From Mesostigma viride (Eukaryota > Streptophyta > Mesostigmatophyceae > Mesostigmatales > Mesostigmataceae): a DNA stretch of 64,000 nt. Every line of letters begins with the position of its first letter. Position 1 is the stretch's first letter. The translations under genes were made by a program, and so were the position numbers. Positions 10,863 through 24,600 of the stretch are shown here, in pieces. The notes beneath the pieces are model-generated. The model saw only the letters and a program-made list of their open reading frames with translations, was not told where the DNA came from and ran no database searches. The stretch is from NCBI GenBank assembly GCA_009746045.1, contig RPFO01000175.1, forward strand, positions 2,247,287-2,311,286, read 5' to 3'.

Positions 10863-13800
10863 ATGCCTGCCGCCGGTGGTTTATCGGCTGAGAAAAAGGC
10901 TGTTCTCAAAAAATCGTTTAAGGTTGCCTCCAGACTCGAGGTTTTCTACACAGGCGGCGACGTTGCTGTCCCGTCCAGCGATGCATTTGCCGTGTGTCCG
11001 TGTGGCGACCAGGTCAAGGTGAGTCAAGCGTGCATCGGACGTCAGGCGTTTTGTGCCTTGGTCACTTGCGAGCATCGCATGTCTGTGCTGTCCGCCTGGC
11101 ACTGGTTGTGACTGATAGCTACGCGTCAGAGCTCGGGGGCATTCGAATTGATTAGCAACTGCTTCCGCCTTTGCAATGTCAGCTATGACGGGGATCCATT
11201 CCCGATATAATTGCTGCCGGGTCGGTGTGTGTTCAAGACTCGTTAGGTATAATGCAGGTATCAACATTCACACATGTTGCTGGTTGCATACGCTGCCTGT
11301 TACACGTGCTTCTATTTCCCGGGCGTGCGTTGCAGGTGGTCGACCTGGCGACGGCACGCGTTTTGCAGACACTGCCTGGTGTACGTTCAGTTTGCGTATG
11401 CATCCGTAGCCTGGCCCGTCGTCTACCCGATTGATATTTCTCGCACTGCTGAGGGTGTAATTACTACCATGAGCAGAGAGTTCTGCCCCTAGTCAGGGTG
11501 CTACTCCCTACATGGTGAAAGCTACCCTAGTGTGCACATGTTACCCCATCCCCAGGACTCTCTCTTTGTATTCTCACGGCAGGGGAGAGAGCATAGGCAC
11601 GGGGGGGCCACTTTTGTGTGAAGTGGACGGTGTCCCACAATGCCAAGCACCTGCAAGGCCGCTTCATAATATGGAATGTCACACTACAATATAGTATGCC
11701 CACGGCTAGGTTCCCCATTCTCCTGTTCCACCGTACGAGTTGGCATGTTCCTGCCCTGTCCCTCTCTTGCATTTAGCAGGGCTTTTAGATGGGTTCACGC
11801 GTCGCAGCTTGGTCGACGGGCTACCTGCTTTGTATTTCATATCACCATCATGTGCCGCAAGTAGATTCGCGCCTCGTGGTTACCATGGGCTGCTCATTCC
11901 CCTATGGATCTATTTACACGTGTTGGTTAGCATGTGCTGCTCATTCCCCTATGGATCTATTTACACGTGTTGGTTAGCATGTGCTGCTCATTCCCCTATG
12001 GATCTATTTACACGTGTTGGTTAGCATGTGCTGTTCTTTCCCCTATTCATCTATTTACTTATTTGTCTGCCATCTCCCCTGGGACTGTTGCTGCAAGCAT
12101 GGCCAGTTAGCTGGAGGTTCGTTTTATCTTCTGCTTGCATCCCCATAGATCTGATATTCCCGTGTACACTATATCCCCACTCCGTATCCATGTCCCCTGC
12201 TCTCACCCGAGCGCGCTTTATGCCCCCCTATCACCCAACCACCTTCTGCTCGCGCGCCAACCACCCCCTGCCCGCACCCGCGCGCGCCCCGCGACCCCCT
12301 ACCACCCCAACCATCCCCTGCCCGCACCCGCATCTGCCCCATATCCCGCCTTTGCCCAACCATCTTCTGCTCGCATCCGCCAGGACACGGAGCCCATCAC
12401 CTCGGTGGCTGTGAGCCCCGACGGCCGCCAAGTGTTCACCAGCAGCCGCAGCCTGCAGACCAAGTGGTGGGTGCTCCCGCCGCTGGCGCCCTCGGCCGCG
12501 GCGCTGCTGACCAGCAATGCAGTGCCTAGTGCGGCAGCTTCCGGTGGGGGGGGCGGGTCGACGTTGGTGGACGCCGACGCCTGCAAGCGCACCTGGAAGG
12601 TGTGTGCGGACAGACAGCCTGTGGACACTGCATAATGTGGGCAGCACAGCATAATGTGGACAGACAGGCTGCACTACGTAAAGCCTAGCGACGTTTTCTG
12701 AAAGAGTGCATACTCATGTTTGCCTGGTGCATGAGGCCAGGCATATTTGGACAGAATGCTGTTGTTTGCGTTTTACTGAAGTGATATTTAGCGACCAATT
12801 TTTCTGTTTTGGTGCCATATATTGTCCATAATAATAGGATATCTTGTGCAGAAATGTCACCGGTTGGCAGTCTTAAGGATGGAATGCATTTTTTGTACGG
12901 GTTATTTGGATTTCAATATGTAGCGTTAATGAGCCCACAGCATGCTTAGTGTTCCCAGGCAGCCTGCCCTTGCTATTATGGCTGGTAACGACGTCTGAGT
13001 AAACAAACTGCGCTGGTGCTTTCGACTGGACGTAGTTTTTTTTCTAGCAGATACCATTACGTATGGACAATGCGAGGCCATGGTTTAAAAGCAGCGCCAG
13101 GGTGCACCGGGGACTTTACCATGTGGCAGTAGTTCAATAAGACAAGGCTATCTCTTACAATGCTGGTCGTCTGACACTGGCATTCTTATCCACCCCCTGA
13201 CGCACCGTGTGCCTCGGATGTCCGCAGGCGCACGACGCCCCCGTCATTACCATGGCCGTGCACTGCTCGGGCGCGCTGCTGGCGACCGGCAGTACCGACC
13301 GCAGGTGGACAGTGGGGCGGTGCAAAGTTGAAGCAGCAGAGGAAACGAAAATGAAATGATAATTGATGTTATTATAATGATAATGATAATAAGCTTGAAT
13401 AGGAAATGTCGATGGAGACAGAACTTGGCTCTATGGCCAGCACACCACTCATTTGCCCTCTTGGTCCGGGAGGCGGCAGGAGTACTGCGGTGCAGTTTGT
13501 CCGATATGCCCTACACCCAGGTATTCCCTAGATCATCTGTTTGCTGCTATGGCCTGGTCCATCCGTATACTGCTATGTTACCATTAGTTTATTAGTGGGT
13601 GTCCTAGTTGACCCTAGATCATCTGTTTGCTGCTATGGCCTGGTCCATCCGTATACTGCTATGTTGCCATTAGTTTATTAGTGGGTGTCCTAGTTGATGC
13701 ATTCATGACCTAGCTTATCCATCCAGGAACAGGGTGGCCTGTTTTAGCTACTAGCAGTTGCACTGGGATCTTGGGCTGCTGCCATTGGTGTTTATCTGTC

Positions 13801-16800
13801 CCAAGGAGCTGGCATATGTCTATTCACGGTTGTGTGGCCTCCTGGTCACTCTAGCATGGGAAGTAGATCCTCCATAGAGTCATGAATTGGCTCCTGCGAC
13901 CCCAGGGTGGCTACCCAAATTTTCTTTGTCCATTTCCAACTAGTCTCACCTTGCAATGTTTTTGACATTGCTGCTGTGTTTTCTATCTGCATTTCAAGGT
14001 ATGTTGCTCTTCATAATCCACACCTCTCCCCAGTTTACTCCATTTGTGACTCGTGTTTGCTTCCTAAATCATCCACGCAGGTCTTACTAAACATTGTCAC
14101 GCCTTAACGCGCGCTCTTTGGCCTATATATGCATACCCACACCAGCGTGCGCGTGTGGGATGTCGAGAAGGGCTTCTGCACGCACTCCTTCCGCGGGCAC
14201 GAAGGCATGGTGACGACCGTCATCTTCCACCCGGACGCGTCCCGCCTTCAGGTGCGTGTAGGACCGGGCAGGTGACATACGCTGATCAGGCGCGATACAC
14301 TCATGCAGTGCACTGGTCGAACACAGCACCTATTGTGTAGTTAGCCATCTCCCTCCCGGACGCGTCCTGCCTGCAGGTGCGTCGCGCGGAGACGTAATGG
14401 ACCAGACCACACATGAGTTGCCTGGTACATATTCATTCTACCTAAATTTTGTAGTCGGCACGGTACACCATCACATCAGGCGAGTGTCGCGGCGATGACG
14501 CCATTTCATCCACACAATGTCACTCGGATGTGACAGTGTGTCCATGTGACAGTGTGTCAACGGGACAGTCTGTGGATGACATGGCAGGGCTTGTGTGTCC
14601 TGTCATGGTAAAAGCAGAAGGCATGTCTGGACTACCTCTGCACATACGACTACACGAGCACCAGAATGTGGCCTGTGCGGATTCCCTTTCACCCAAACAC
14701 TGCTCGGCCCATTTATATCCACTGAACTGCCCAAGTCTGTCCTTGACGTTTTCAAGCGGGTGCTATTTTTATTCGTGTAGCCAAATTTCCAGGTCCGTGC
14801 GTTGTCTCGATCACCGCATTCCCCCGATATCTACATGGCAAGTCATGTCCCAACACGTTGTTCCACTCCACGTGACACGTCCTTACCCCCGCATGTCATT
14901 CCACGCCCCTCACCCCCACGTCCTATCTCCATCGTGGTTGGCTCCTCTGCCGTTTTTTTTCCCTCCAAGCATTCCTACCGTTGTTTCATACATGTTTTGC
15001 TGGTAACCTACGAAGCATCGCTGGCCCTGTCGCCCTCCTCGCCCCTGCCTCCCTCTTTGACGCCCTCTGGTCGTCCGTCACGGGCCCCCTTACCCCTCGC
15101 CCCGCATTACAGCTCTTCAGCGGCAACGACGGCGCGGTCGTGCGCGTGTGGGACTTGAACACCAAGCGCTGCACGGCCACGCTCAAGTCCCACTTCAGCG
15201 CGGTCACGGGTCTGTCAGTGTCCGAGGATGGCGCCACGCTCGTGTCGTGCGGCAGGGATAAGGTGGGCTTTCCCTTCAGTAGTACTCTATATTAGATAAG
15301 TGGTGGGTAAGTGGAAGCACGCTTATGTTGTGCGGCAGGGATGAGGTGGCTTTCCTTTTATTAGTACTCTATATTAGATAAGGGTGTAAAGGGGTAGATA
15401 AGGGGAAGCACGCTCATGTCATACGGCCGAAAGAAAGTGGGTATGTCAACGTCATGGCTGTATCCAAGCCATTAGGTGGTGGAGTACTTTTTTTTTTTTG
15501 GACGGCATGGTCCAATAGGCAGGGCGATGTTTGTCTCATGCAGACGAGGCAATGTGGGCGCTTCACTCGTGGACGACCTCGCAATCTAGGGGGGGTGAAT
15601 TGGGGGTGGAAAACACAATTCAACTAGAATGGAAACCAACCCCTTCCAGGGGGTGGCCTTTCGAAGCCATAGTATGCTGCGCTGGACCCATGGGTCACTG
15701 TACTGGTCACTACAACGCTTGGGGGGTCGACTTGCGAAACCCTGGAATTCTCGGCTGTTCTTGTTTTCTGCTTTGGTCATCTCATTACTGGGATGTTTGT
15801 ATGATGTGCTAAGCACGGTCCATATTTGTGGCCAGCAAGATTCGCGGCACCCTTGGCAAGAATGGGTGCAGTAGACACTAGGAATCTGTACCTGCAGAAG
15901 GCACCTAACCAGGAATCTCAGTACGCCAAGTTGAGTCAAATGCTGACTATCATCACTCCTAGAATCTGGTTATTGAAAAGCTTGGTCACTTTCTCTGTTA
16001 TTTTTGGTAGGCCCACTCACATTTCGCCATGGCAACGGGTATATTTGTGATACTGCTACAGATACTTGTGCTCTCACCTACAGCTTTGTGAGTCACCCCC
16101 TTACTCATACTCAAGAGGGTTTGCGATAACGTCGACATTGGTTACTGGTAGGAGACCTGCGCTGTCACTCTGTTGCCTATGGCTCCATCATCCTACCGAC
16201 CAGCTTTCAACTTCAGATCAGCGCTCAAACCCTGTGCTCAATCCTTCCTGATGGCGCGCTAAGATTTCTTGAACGCTTGTCTAGGAACATGACTCTGCCT
16301 ACCTACCGCTGTGGCGCTAACATTCTCGCAAATGTATCTTGGAACGTCACGCTGCCAGGTGGCCAACGTGTGGGACCTTACGACCCACAAGCTGCTCCGG
16401 ACGGTTCCCGTGTATGAGGCCCTGGAGGTGCGTATAATACATAATATATGAATACTATATATACTAATAATGCTTAGTATGTATACTGTATACTAATAAT
16501 GCATATGTATAGTTATATTGTACGAGCAGTATACAAATAATGCATAATGTATATACTAATAATGCATAGTATGTACTAATAATGCATAATCTATACTAAT
16601 ATGCACGCAAAGCTCCCACTGGAGTGTTCCAGCTGGATTCGTGTGTATAATACCTTATATATACACTATGTAATCATGATACATACAGTGTAGTAACAAT
16701 GTTTTCTATTGCATTGTTTGGTTGCCCCGGGAATTCTTGAAACGGTATAATGAATGTATACATTATAGTAGTGTATACATTCTATGATATATATCATATG

Positions 16801-18660
16801 CGTCGAAGTTCCCTGTGGATGCGTGCCAGAAAGGGGTCGCTTTGCCCAGTTCTAGTTGTGCAGGTACAAACTGGTGCATGCCTCCGATTGGAATATAGTG
16901 CCCACACGTGTGAATAGAGTGCTCGCGTGTTTGCGGCCTCTCGCCAATGGGTGGCTGCCGGGTTTAGTTTCTAAAGCCTCCAGCTGATTGATTAGCCACA
17001 TTGCAATTAGAGATTAAGTCGCTGACAAAATGCTGTTAGAAGTCGCTGACAAAAAGTCTCCCAAGGCCCCTGGAAGCCATGAGGACTCGCTAGCCACATT
17101 TTTTGCGCAAACTCCGCATTCTGGCGTTGAGAACCGTTTAGGGGCGCATTAATGCTTCTTTCATTTTGTTGGAAGAGCCGTTCTTCTCATGTTCTTTAAT
17201 CGTGTCCTTTGAGTCGCGTCCCTTTTGAGCGTTTTCAGGATGGGTGGGCATGCTTGGATGGAGCTGCAGCTTATGTAGATATGGATAACTGCGAGACGTG
17301 TCTCTCTATGGACAGAAACTTAGAAAAGGGGAGGGAGCGCATGGCAAAGAGACAGGGGGAGGTCCGGTCCTCGTGTCAAGTTTCATGTGCTCATGTACTA
17401 TGCCAGGTCCATGGAGGACTATTTTGCACCGGTGGGACTCTTTGCCAGCTCATCCGCTCACCTGTTAGACACGTACACGCCCCGTCCCCACATGCCCACA
17501 AACGCCCTGCTTCATATTTATCCATGCCCTGCCCCCACGTGGGCCAGGCGGTGCACGTCATCCCCTCCTCCAGCTCACTGCCCGGCGCCGCATCCGCCGG
17601 CGCACAGGACAAGCCCAAGAAGAAATCAAAGTCCCTCCCTGGGGCCGTTGCCAAGGGGCAGGCGTCCGGCGAACTCCATTTCGTGACCGCGGGAGAGAAG
17701 GGCATTCTCCGGGTCTGGAATGCCAGCACGTGAGTGCGCCTTGCGCCATGCCCTGCTGCTGCCATCCTTTGCTGCTGCCATCCCCCGCTGCTTCCGTCCC
17801 CTGCTGATGCCATCCCCTGCTGCTTCTGTCCCCTGCTGCTGCCATCCTTTACTGCTGCCATCCCCTGCTGCTGCCGTCCCCTGCTGCTGCCGTCCCCTGC
17901 TGCTGCCGTCCCCTCCTGCTGCCATCCCCTGCTGCTGCCGTCCCCTCGTGCTGCCAACCCCTGCTGCTGCCGTCCCGTGCTGCTGCCGTCCCCTGCTGCT
18001 GCCATCCCCTCCTGCTGCCATCCCCTGCTGAATCCTGTCCTGGGTGAGGCTCGATGAAAGAAACGGGGGCATGTCGTGTCGCACCTGGGTACCTTTCGTT
18101 ATGTTTTTCTGTTGTTCCAGGAGCATAAGCTTAATGGAGTGGGGGCACGCCACACCCAAGCATCTTTCTTGCTTTCCTTCTTTTTGTCAGGTCACCAGCT
18201 CAACCGTGATGGAGGCATGGGGTCCGCACTCGTCGTTGTCAATCATCTGATAGGCATTGGATCTTTTGTCAGGATGACCATCCAGATTTCTTCATTTAAT
18301 AGATTTTTATTAAATGCACGTGGCTCACCTCTAGCCGGGCGGTGATCCCCCCGACCACCACCTACCACTCCGCCCCTCCCCCCCCCCCCCCCCCCCCCCT
18401 CTCTCTCTCTCACACGCACACATGCACACACACGCACACACACACCAAACACGTGCACACACAGGGGTGAGTGCGTCTACGAGGCGTCCTCCATGGCGGC
18501 CCACAAGTTCCAGGCGGGAGGGCTCGTCGGTGCGCAGGTCGTCAATGGGGGGGAGGCACTGCTCGCCGTCACCGCGGACCAGAGGCTGCTGCTCATGCGG
18601 CCCTCCACGGATGCGGGCGACCAGGTGCGTGGGCAGTCCAGTATGCAAACAGTTTTTTTT

Positions 18661-18692
<32 letters not shown>

Positions 18693-21600
18693 AAGTACCG
18701 GGAAAGCTGTTTTTCTTACTGTACAGGAACAACGTTCGTTAAGTATTGTTCATTCTTAAATGATTGTTTATGCTTAAAATATTGTTTCTTCTTAAAGTAT
18801 TGTTTTTTTTTTTTAAGTACCGTTCGTTCTTAAAGCATTGTTCATTCTTGAAGCATTGTTCATTCTATTCTGTATTCTTAATGGATTGTTTATTCTTAAA
18901 GAATTGTTTATTCTGAAAGTATTGTATCAGGAAGCATCGGAACAGCATCTTTCTACCAAAAAAACCGCTGCTTTGCTCCACGCTAGCCACTACTATACCT
19001 TGGCACAGCGCCAGATGCCCGTGTCTGCAGTAAATCTAGTCCCTGCTCTCTTGCTTGGTGACAATTGTAAAGCTCATCCCCGCTCTCTTGCTTGGTGATA
19101 ATTGTTAGTCTTTCGTGGAGGACGGATGTTTTATTCCTTTACTTATGTCATTGTGTATGTGTGCTAGGTACGCCCCCTTCTGTTCTAACTGAGCACTCAC
19201 TTGCTTCTGCTTAGGCCTCGGTTGGGAAGGCCCGGGGGGCATTAGCGAGGTGTTTTTAAGCCCTTTTGTTCCCTGTTTGGATCTGCCCCACGACATCTCT
19301 TGCTGCGGCTGGCATGCCATTCCTGATGCGAGATGTGTCTAGATCTAGGTTTCAAACTGATCTGGTCGGGCTTTGAACTGGCTTTCCGACCTGGATTTCA
19401 AATCTGGGTGTCATATTTGGGCGAGCAGGCCGCCGGTGAGGTTGCAGGCAGCAAGCGCACGTCCCCCTCCCCCCAGCCCGGCCTGGTCGTGGGCACCCAG
19501 CTGGTGGGCAACAACGAGGACATCATTGACGCCTGCTTTGTCGGCCAGGACAATTCGCTGCTGGCCGTGGCCACCAACAGCGAGCAGGTGAGTGGCGAAA
19601 GGGGGCCATGAACAGCGAGAAGGTAGGATGTTTACATATTTATTGAAGTGTTAAATAGAAGCTAGTAAAAATGTTGAGTCGAATAGTAACGTTGTGGCCA
19701 CCAACAGCAAGCAGGTGCGGTGAGCACGAAGAACGGTTGTAAATAACTGTTGAGTAGTAATGTGATTGCCACACCAACCGTGAGCAGGTGAGAGGTGGCC
19801 AGAAATAGTCGGCGTGATGTCCGGTCTGAAATAGTGTCTTCCTTCGCCTCCCTTGATTGGTCCCCTCACCGACCAGCGGCGCCCCATGTATCTCTCCCTT
19901 GCTGGTCCATTTCTCTTCCGTGTCCGATGCTGGTATACGCCACGCACTCCCTCCGCTGTACAGCACACAGCCTTATTTTTGGTACACCCCACGCCCCATC
20001 AACCCCCACCACCACGCATGTGCAGCGGCTGGCCTACTTCGCTTGACGCACACTCGCTGGGCTGCTGCGCGTACATCACATCCGTTAAAACGTTCTTTTC
20101 CTCCATATTCCCATCACACAAATCTCAGAATTCTTGTCCTCCATAATCCCTGCCTTGTCGGCCCCTCTCCCTTCAGCTGCTGGTCTACGACACGGCCTCC
20201 CTGAGCTGCTCCGCCTCGCTGCGCGGCCACACCGACATCATCGTCTGCGTTGACGCCTGCCCGATGCCACCCGCAGGGCGCCAGCTGCTGGTGACGGGTG
20301 CCAAGGACAACACGGTGCGTGGGCAAGGCAATCGGGAAGTATTTCTACCTTTCCTCTGGCCCCTTCCCCCCCTCCCCCCCGCCCGCTCCCACCACCACCA
20401 CGCACGCATGGACAACACAGTGTATATATAATGCGGTGATGCATGCCAAGGACAGCATTTTGCGTTGGCACAAGTTGATGTTGGGTGTGTGTGAGTGAGT
20501 GGGTGTGGGTGTGTGTGTGGGGGGGGGGTGAGTGAGTGTGTGTGTGTGTGTTTGTGTGTGTTTCCTCCCAGTTTAAGCCTTTTCATTCTGTATATCCCTA
20601 CCCCCCCCCTTCTCTTCCATGAGCGGTGGAATATTTTCACAGTCCAACCCCCGTTTGATGTGGAACTGGTCACTGGTGCCAACAATAGGGCGATTGTGTT
20701 TTGACGGTGGCGATTGGGAGGACCAGTTCCCCTGTTGCAGCCCTTTCTCCCGGCCTCCCCTGAATATCGGGTTGTGCAGAAGAGGGTGTCGGGCAACTAG
20801 GGCAACACGGTGCAACTGCGTGCCGGTGGAGGGCACAAGGCCGGCTTGGGAGCTAGTGAACTTGGAATCCAGGCTTTGGTGAGCTATGCTCATTTTACCG
20901 TACAGAGCTAGCACACCTAGTATTACAACTTTGAATCCAGGCGTGGTTACCTTGCGAAGCCATAGGGGTACCTGTATGCCTTGTTAAACCCTTTCCTCCC
21001 CTCCCAGAATAAGCCCTCCCCTTCCCTCCCGCTAGCACAAACACACGCTAGCACAAACACATACTACTTCTGTTATGAACGTGATGTTTGTGGTGATCCA
21101 TGCAAAACAGAGCAAGGCCAGAAATGGCTTGGGCATTACGGCCCTAAGGGGGTAGCTGGCGATAGGGAAAGCCCAGGGCTTTGCCAAGAGGCAGCATTAA
21201 ATTTTCATTAAATTGTTACATAACTCCGTTGGGAGTACATGTAGCACATATCCCTGAGAAGGGGCGTATGGCTTTCAATACATTCTGGGCTACTTCCTGC
21301 AAGGGTAGGGTGTAAACTACACCTGCTCTAGGTGCACCAAGTGCACCTGCACCACCATGATGTATCAGAGCTCAGAGGCCTGGCATGGGGTGGCAGCATG
21401 GGACACCGTAACCATACTGGCCAATCACCCCGGCTTTCTCTCACACACTTTTGTGTGTGAAGCGGATAGATTGATTAATTAACTAAACACGTGCTCCCGT
21501 TGGGGAGTCACGGAGCACCGGAGTGCTTTTAATCCCGGTATATGCACAACAGGAAAAAAGGGCAGAGACCCCCTTCCTCCTTCATGCCAAAGGCATGCCA

Positions 21601-24600
21601 CAGCGGATAGATACCATTGTACTTCGGAATAAGTGCTTATTCTGGATAAGTGCTTTTGTGTCTGAAGTGGATAGATACCATTACTTTCTGAATAAGTGCT
21701 TATTCTGGATAAGTGCTTTTGTGGCCTTTTCATTGTCTGGTTATTGTGCATGGAGTCTTTTAGACCGGATGCACAGAAACTCCCTCTGTTACTCAGCTAC
21801 ATGCCCCCTTGAAAGATCTTTTACACCTGTGCCACACCTTGAATTCTGCCTCACCCCCCCAAAAAAACACCGAAAACACTACGCCGTAATCACCATGGCC
21901 CAACCATTACGTCGCAATCACCAAACATAACATTAGATAAATCACACAATGAACACGACCTTACAAACATCACCCCACAAACAACCACACCACTGACCAC
22001 CACACCACAAACAACCACAAACATTGCCGCAAACATTGCATCCCGCCACGCACACCATGCCACCAGGCGCGCGTCTGGGATGTGTCGGATGGCAGCTGCC
22101 TGGGCATGGCGGTCGGCCACACGGGGGCCGTTGGTGCAGTCACTTGGCCCCGGCGCAGCAGCGAGTGGTTCGTCACCGGGTCCAGGTGTGTGGACATGTA
22201 AAATAAACATCTCGTTGGTTTTTCTTCAGTGCTTGTAGGGAGCTTATGATTCGTGACGGGGTCTAGGCCTGTGCACAGTGACAGTCTTCCTTTTATACAA
22301 ATAGGCATGTCGTTGTTTTTACTTTCAGTGCTTGAAGGGGGCTGGTGGTTTGTGACGGGGTCTAGGGACGAGCGGACATGTCGCTCTGTAGTGGGGATGG
22401 CTATCTTTTTCTGTACTTACCAGGTTGATACAGATGAGGGCCTTGCTGGTTCCTTTCGGACTGGCCAGCCCGGGAGATATCTTCTTATGTGGCCAGGCCC
22501 TGCCAGGGTTGGGCGTCGTGGTGGCCAGCATTGGACATGCCGCGACATGATTTTGGGTGACCTGCAGAGCAAAGACGCTTTCGGCATCATCCGCTCGACC
22601 CCTCTTACAGGGTTTTCACACTCGGGTTTTTTTCGGTCGAATTGTTTGGACGCTCCGGCGAAATTCGGCGGACTTTCGGCCAAAAGTGGTATGCGCCGGA
22701 ACAGGGCCGTGCACGCGCCGGGCTTGACACGCTGTACGGGCTGCGAAAAAATGGCAAGTTTTTTACGGCTGTTCCCGTGGGCTGGTCAGACATGTTCAGA
22801 ATTGGGCATGCGAACCGGATGCGAAGGGAATTTCGACCGTCCAGGTGGACGCATCCTATTGGGTCGGACAAGTAAAAACTTGTGGCGCGGCGCCCCCCCG
22901 GCCACAATTGGGGTGGAATTCCAGTGGTATTGGGTGGTAGACCCATTTGGGGGTCTACCACCCAATACCACTGAATTCCACCTGATTTTGCCAAATTCAG
23001 TGGTATTACGGTGGATCAACGGAAATGACCCGTTTTTCCGTTTCGGACCGGAAAAACCCAGTGTGAAAAAGTTTCGTCGAATTTTTTCCGGCCAAAACGG
23101 AAATTCGACCGAAAAAAAAACGAGTGTGAAAACCCTGTTACTCAGATATGATCGGATATGCAGGATGAGCATCGTTAGGCAGACATTGTCAAAGGCTACG
23201 ACCCCCAAACTATGGGCCCTAAAATAGCATGGTGTTAGGCATAGTTTGCGTGCAAGATTAGCTTGAGGCCTTACTTGAGGCCCATATTTTAGGATAGCGG
23301 TGGACATGTATGTACCTATTGACGTCTTGGGGAGACATCCACTATATCTTAAATAGGGGAATTCAGTGCTCCGTGGTCCCCCAACGGCGACTCGAGACTA
23401 ATTGATTTATTTATCCTTTTCTGTGGGGTCGTGGGTGAACCCTGGGTGTGCCCCTAAAACCCCTCCGGCTCTGGGAGACGTCTTTCTATTCTCCCAAACC
23501 GGCAGCTCTCAATGAGTTCCAAGCCTATCTGTGGCCTTTGGACGATCCATGGGGCAGCCTTGCTGCATCCGCTACGCTTTTGCTACTTCCTGTTGTATTG
23601 CACCCACAGTTGGGCCTGCACCATGATGCAGAGAGAGTCCTCTGTGGCCGGCCCACTTGAGGCAGTGAGAGAAGCTAGGGGGCCCTCCCTCCTCATTGTG
23701 TATAGGGGTTTAAGGTTCATTTATTGATTCCCACATGACGCAGTCTACGTGCTTTTCATTAATTAATTAATTAATTAATTAATCTTTTCTGTTGTTCGTC
23801 GAGTGCTTGTCAAAGGCTGATGGTTCATTTAAGTACAGAAAGTCTCTGCACATGACAGGGTCTGGGGGTGTGGATCACAAGTTTGTAACTGTGTTTTTTT
23901 CAGATTTACTTTTTCTTCTTTTGTTTGTTTGTTTGTATCCCGTGTTGCAAAGCCCGTGTGCATGACAGCGTCCAGTTACAGCGTTGGCACGGAAGCTGGC
24001 CGTGGTGGTGCCTGAAACCGTGTAGCCCACAGGGGCTTTATTCTCCGCTGTGGTGGTGCTTTGATATTCAATGCTTTCATATTCAATGCTTTGATGTTCA
24101 GTGTACGTGACCGTGTACGTTTCTAGCGCTGAAGTTCAATTCTTCCCCCCGGCCCCGCCCATGTGGCACCTCCCCACCCTCACCCACCCCTCACCCACCC
24201 CCATGTGGCGTCTCCCCCCCGCCACCCCCTCGGCTACTTTGGCTCCATTCGACCACCCCAGCGACCGCACCATCAAGGTGTGGAACGCGGCCACGCTGCC
24301 GCCGCCCAGGTCCGGCGCGGCTGGCAGTAGCGAGGAGGAGGACCGAGCGCGCGCGGCCACCCACTTTAAGGCGCGTGCGGTGGTGGCGGCGCACGACAAG
24401 GACATCAACGCACTCGCGGTGGCGCCCAACGATGCCATTCTCTGCAGCGGGTCGCAGGTAGGCGCCGAGGCAGGCGGACCTAAAATGAAACTAAAAGCAC
24501 GTGACTGAGTCGCGTGGGACCGATATAGAGGTAGCCCAAGGACAGCGTGTTGTGCAGTCACACTGGCGTGTGTTTTTAAATAAGGGGAAAAATCCGCCGG

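Noticed and set aside
17391-18159. Gly/Ser/Gln-rich minus-strand frames opposite UTP13 intron 8
   Set aside because: Generated by the CTGCTGCCATCCC minisatellite; no start context, splice sites or domain.
18379-18470. Possible CRISPR or regulatory array in the repeat-dense introns
   Set aside because: The repeats are contiguous micro- or minisatellites without unique spacers; the genome is eukaryotic.
22253-23227. 324-residue plus-strand frame in UTP13 intron 12
   Set aside because: Spans the non-coding MITE and its flanks; composition is not protein-like and it crosses both terminal repeats.
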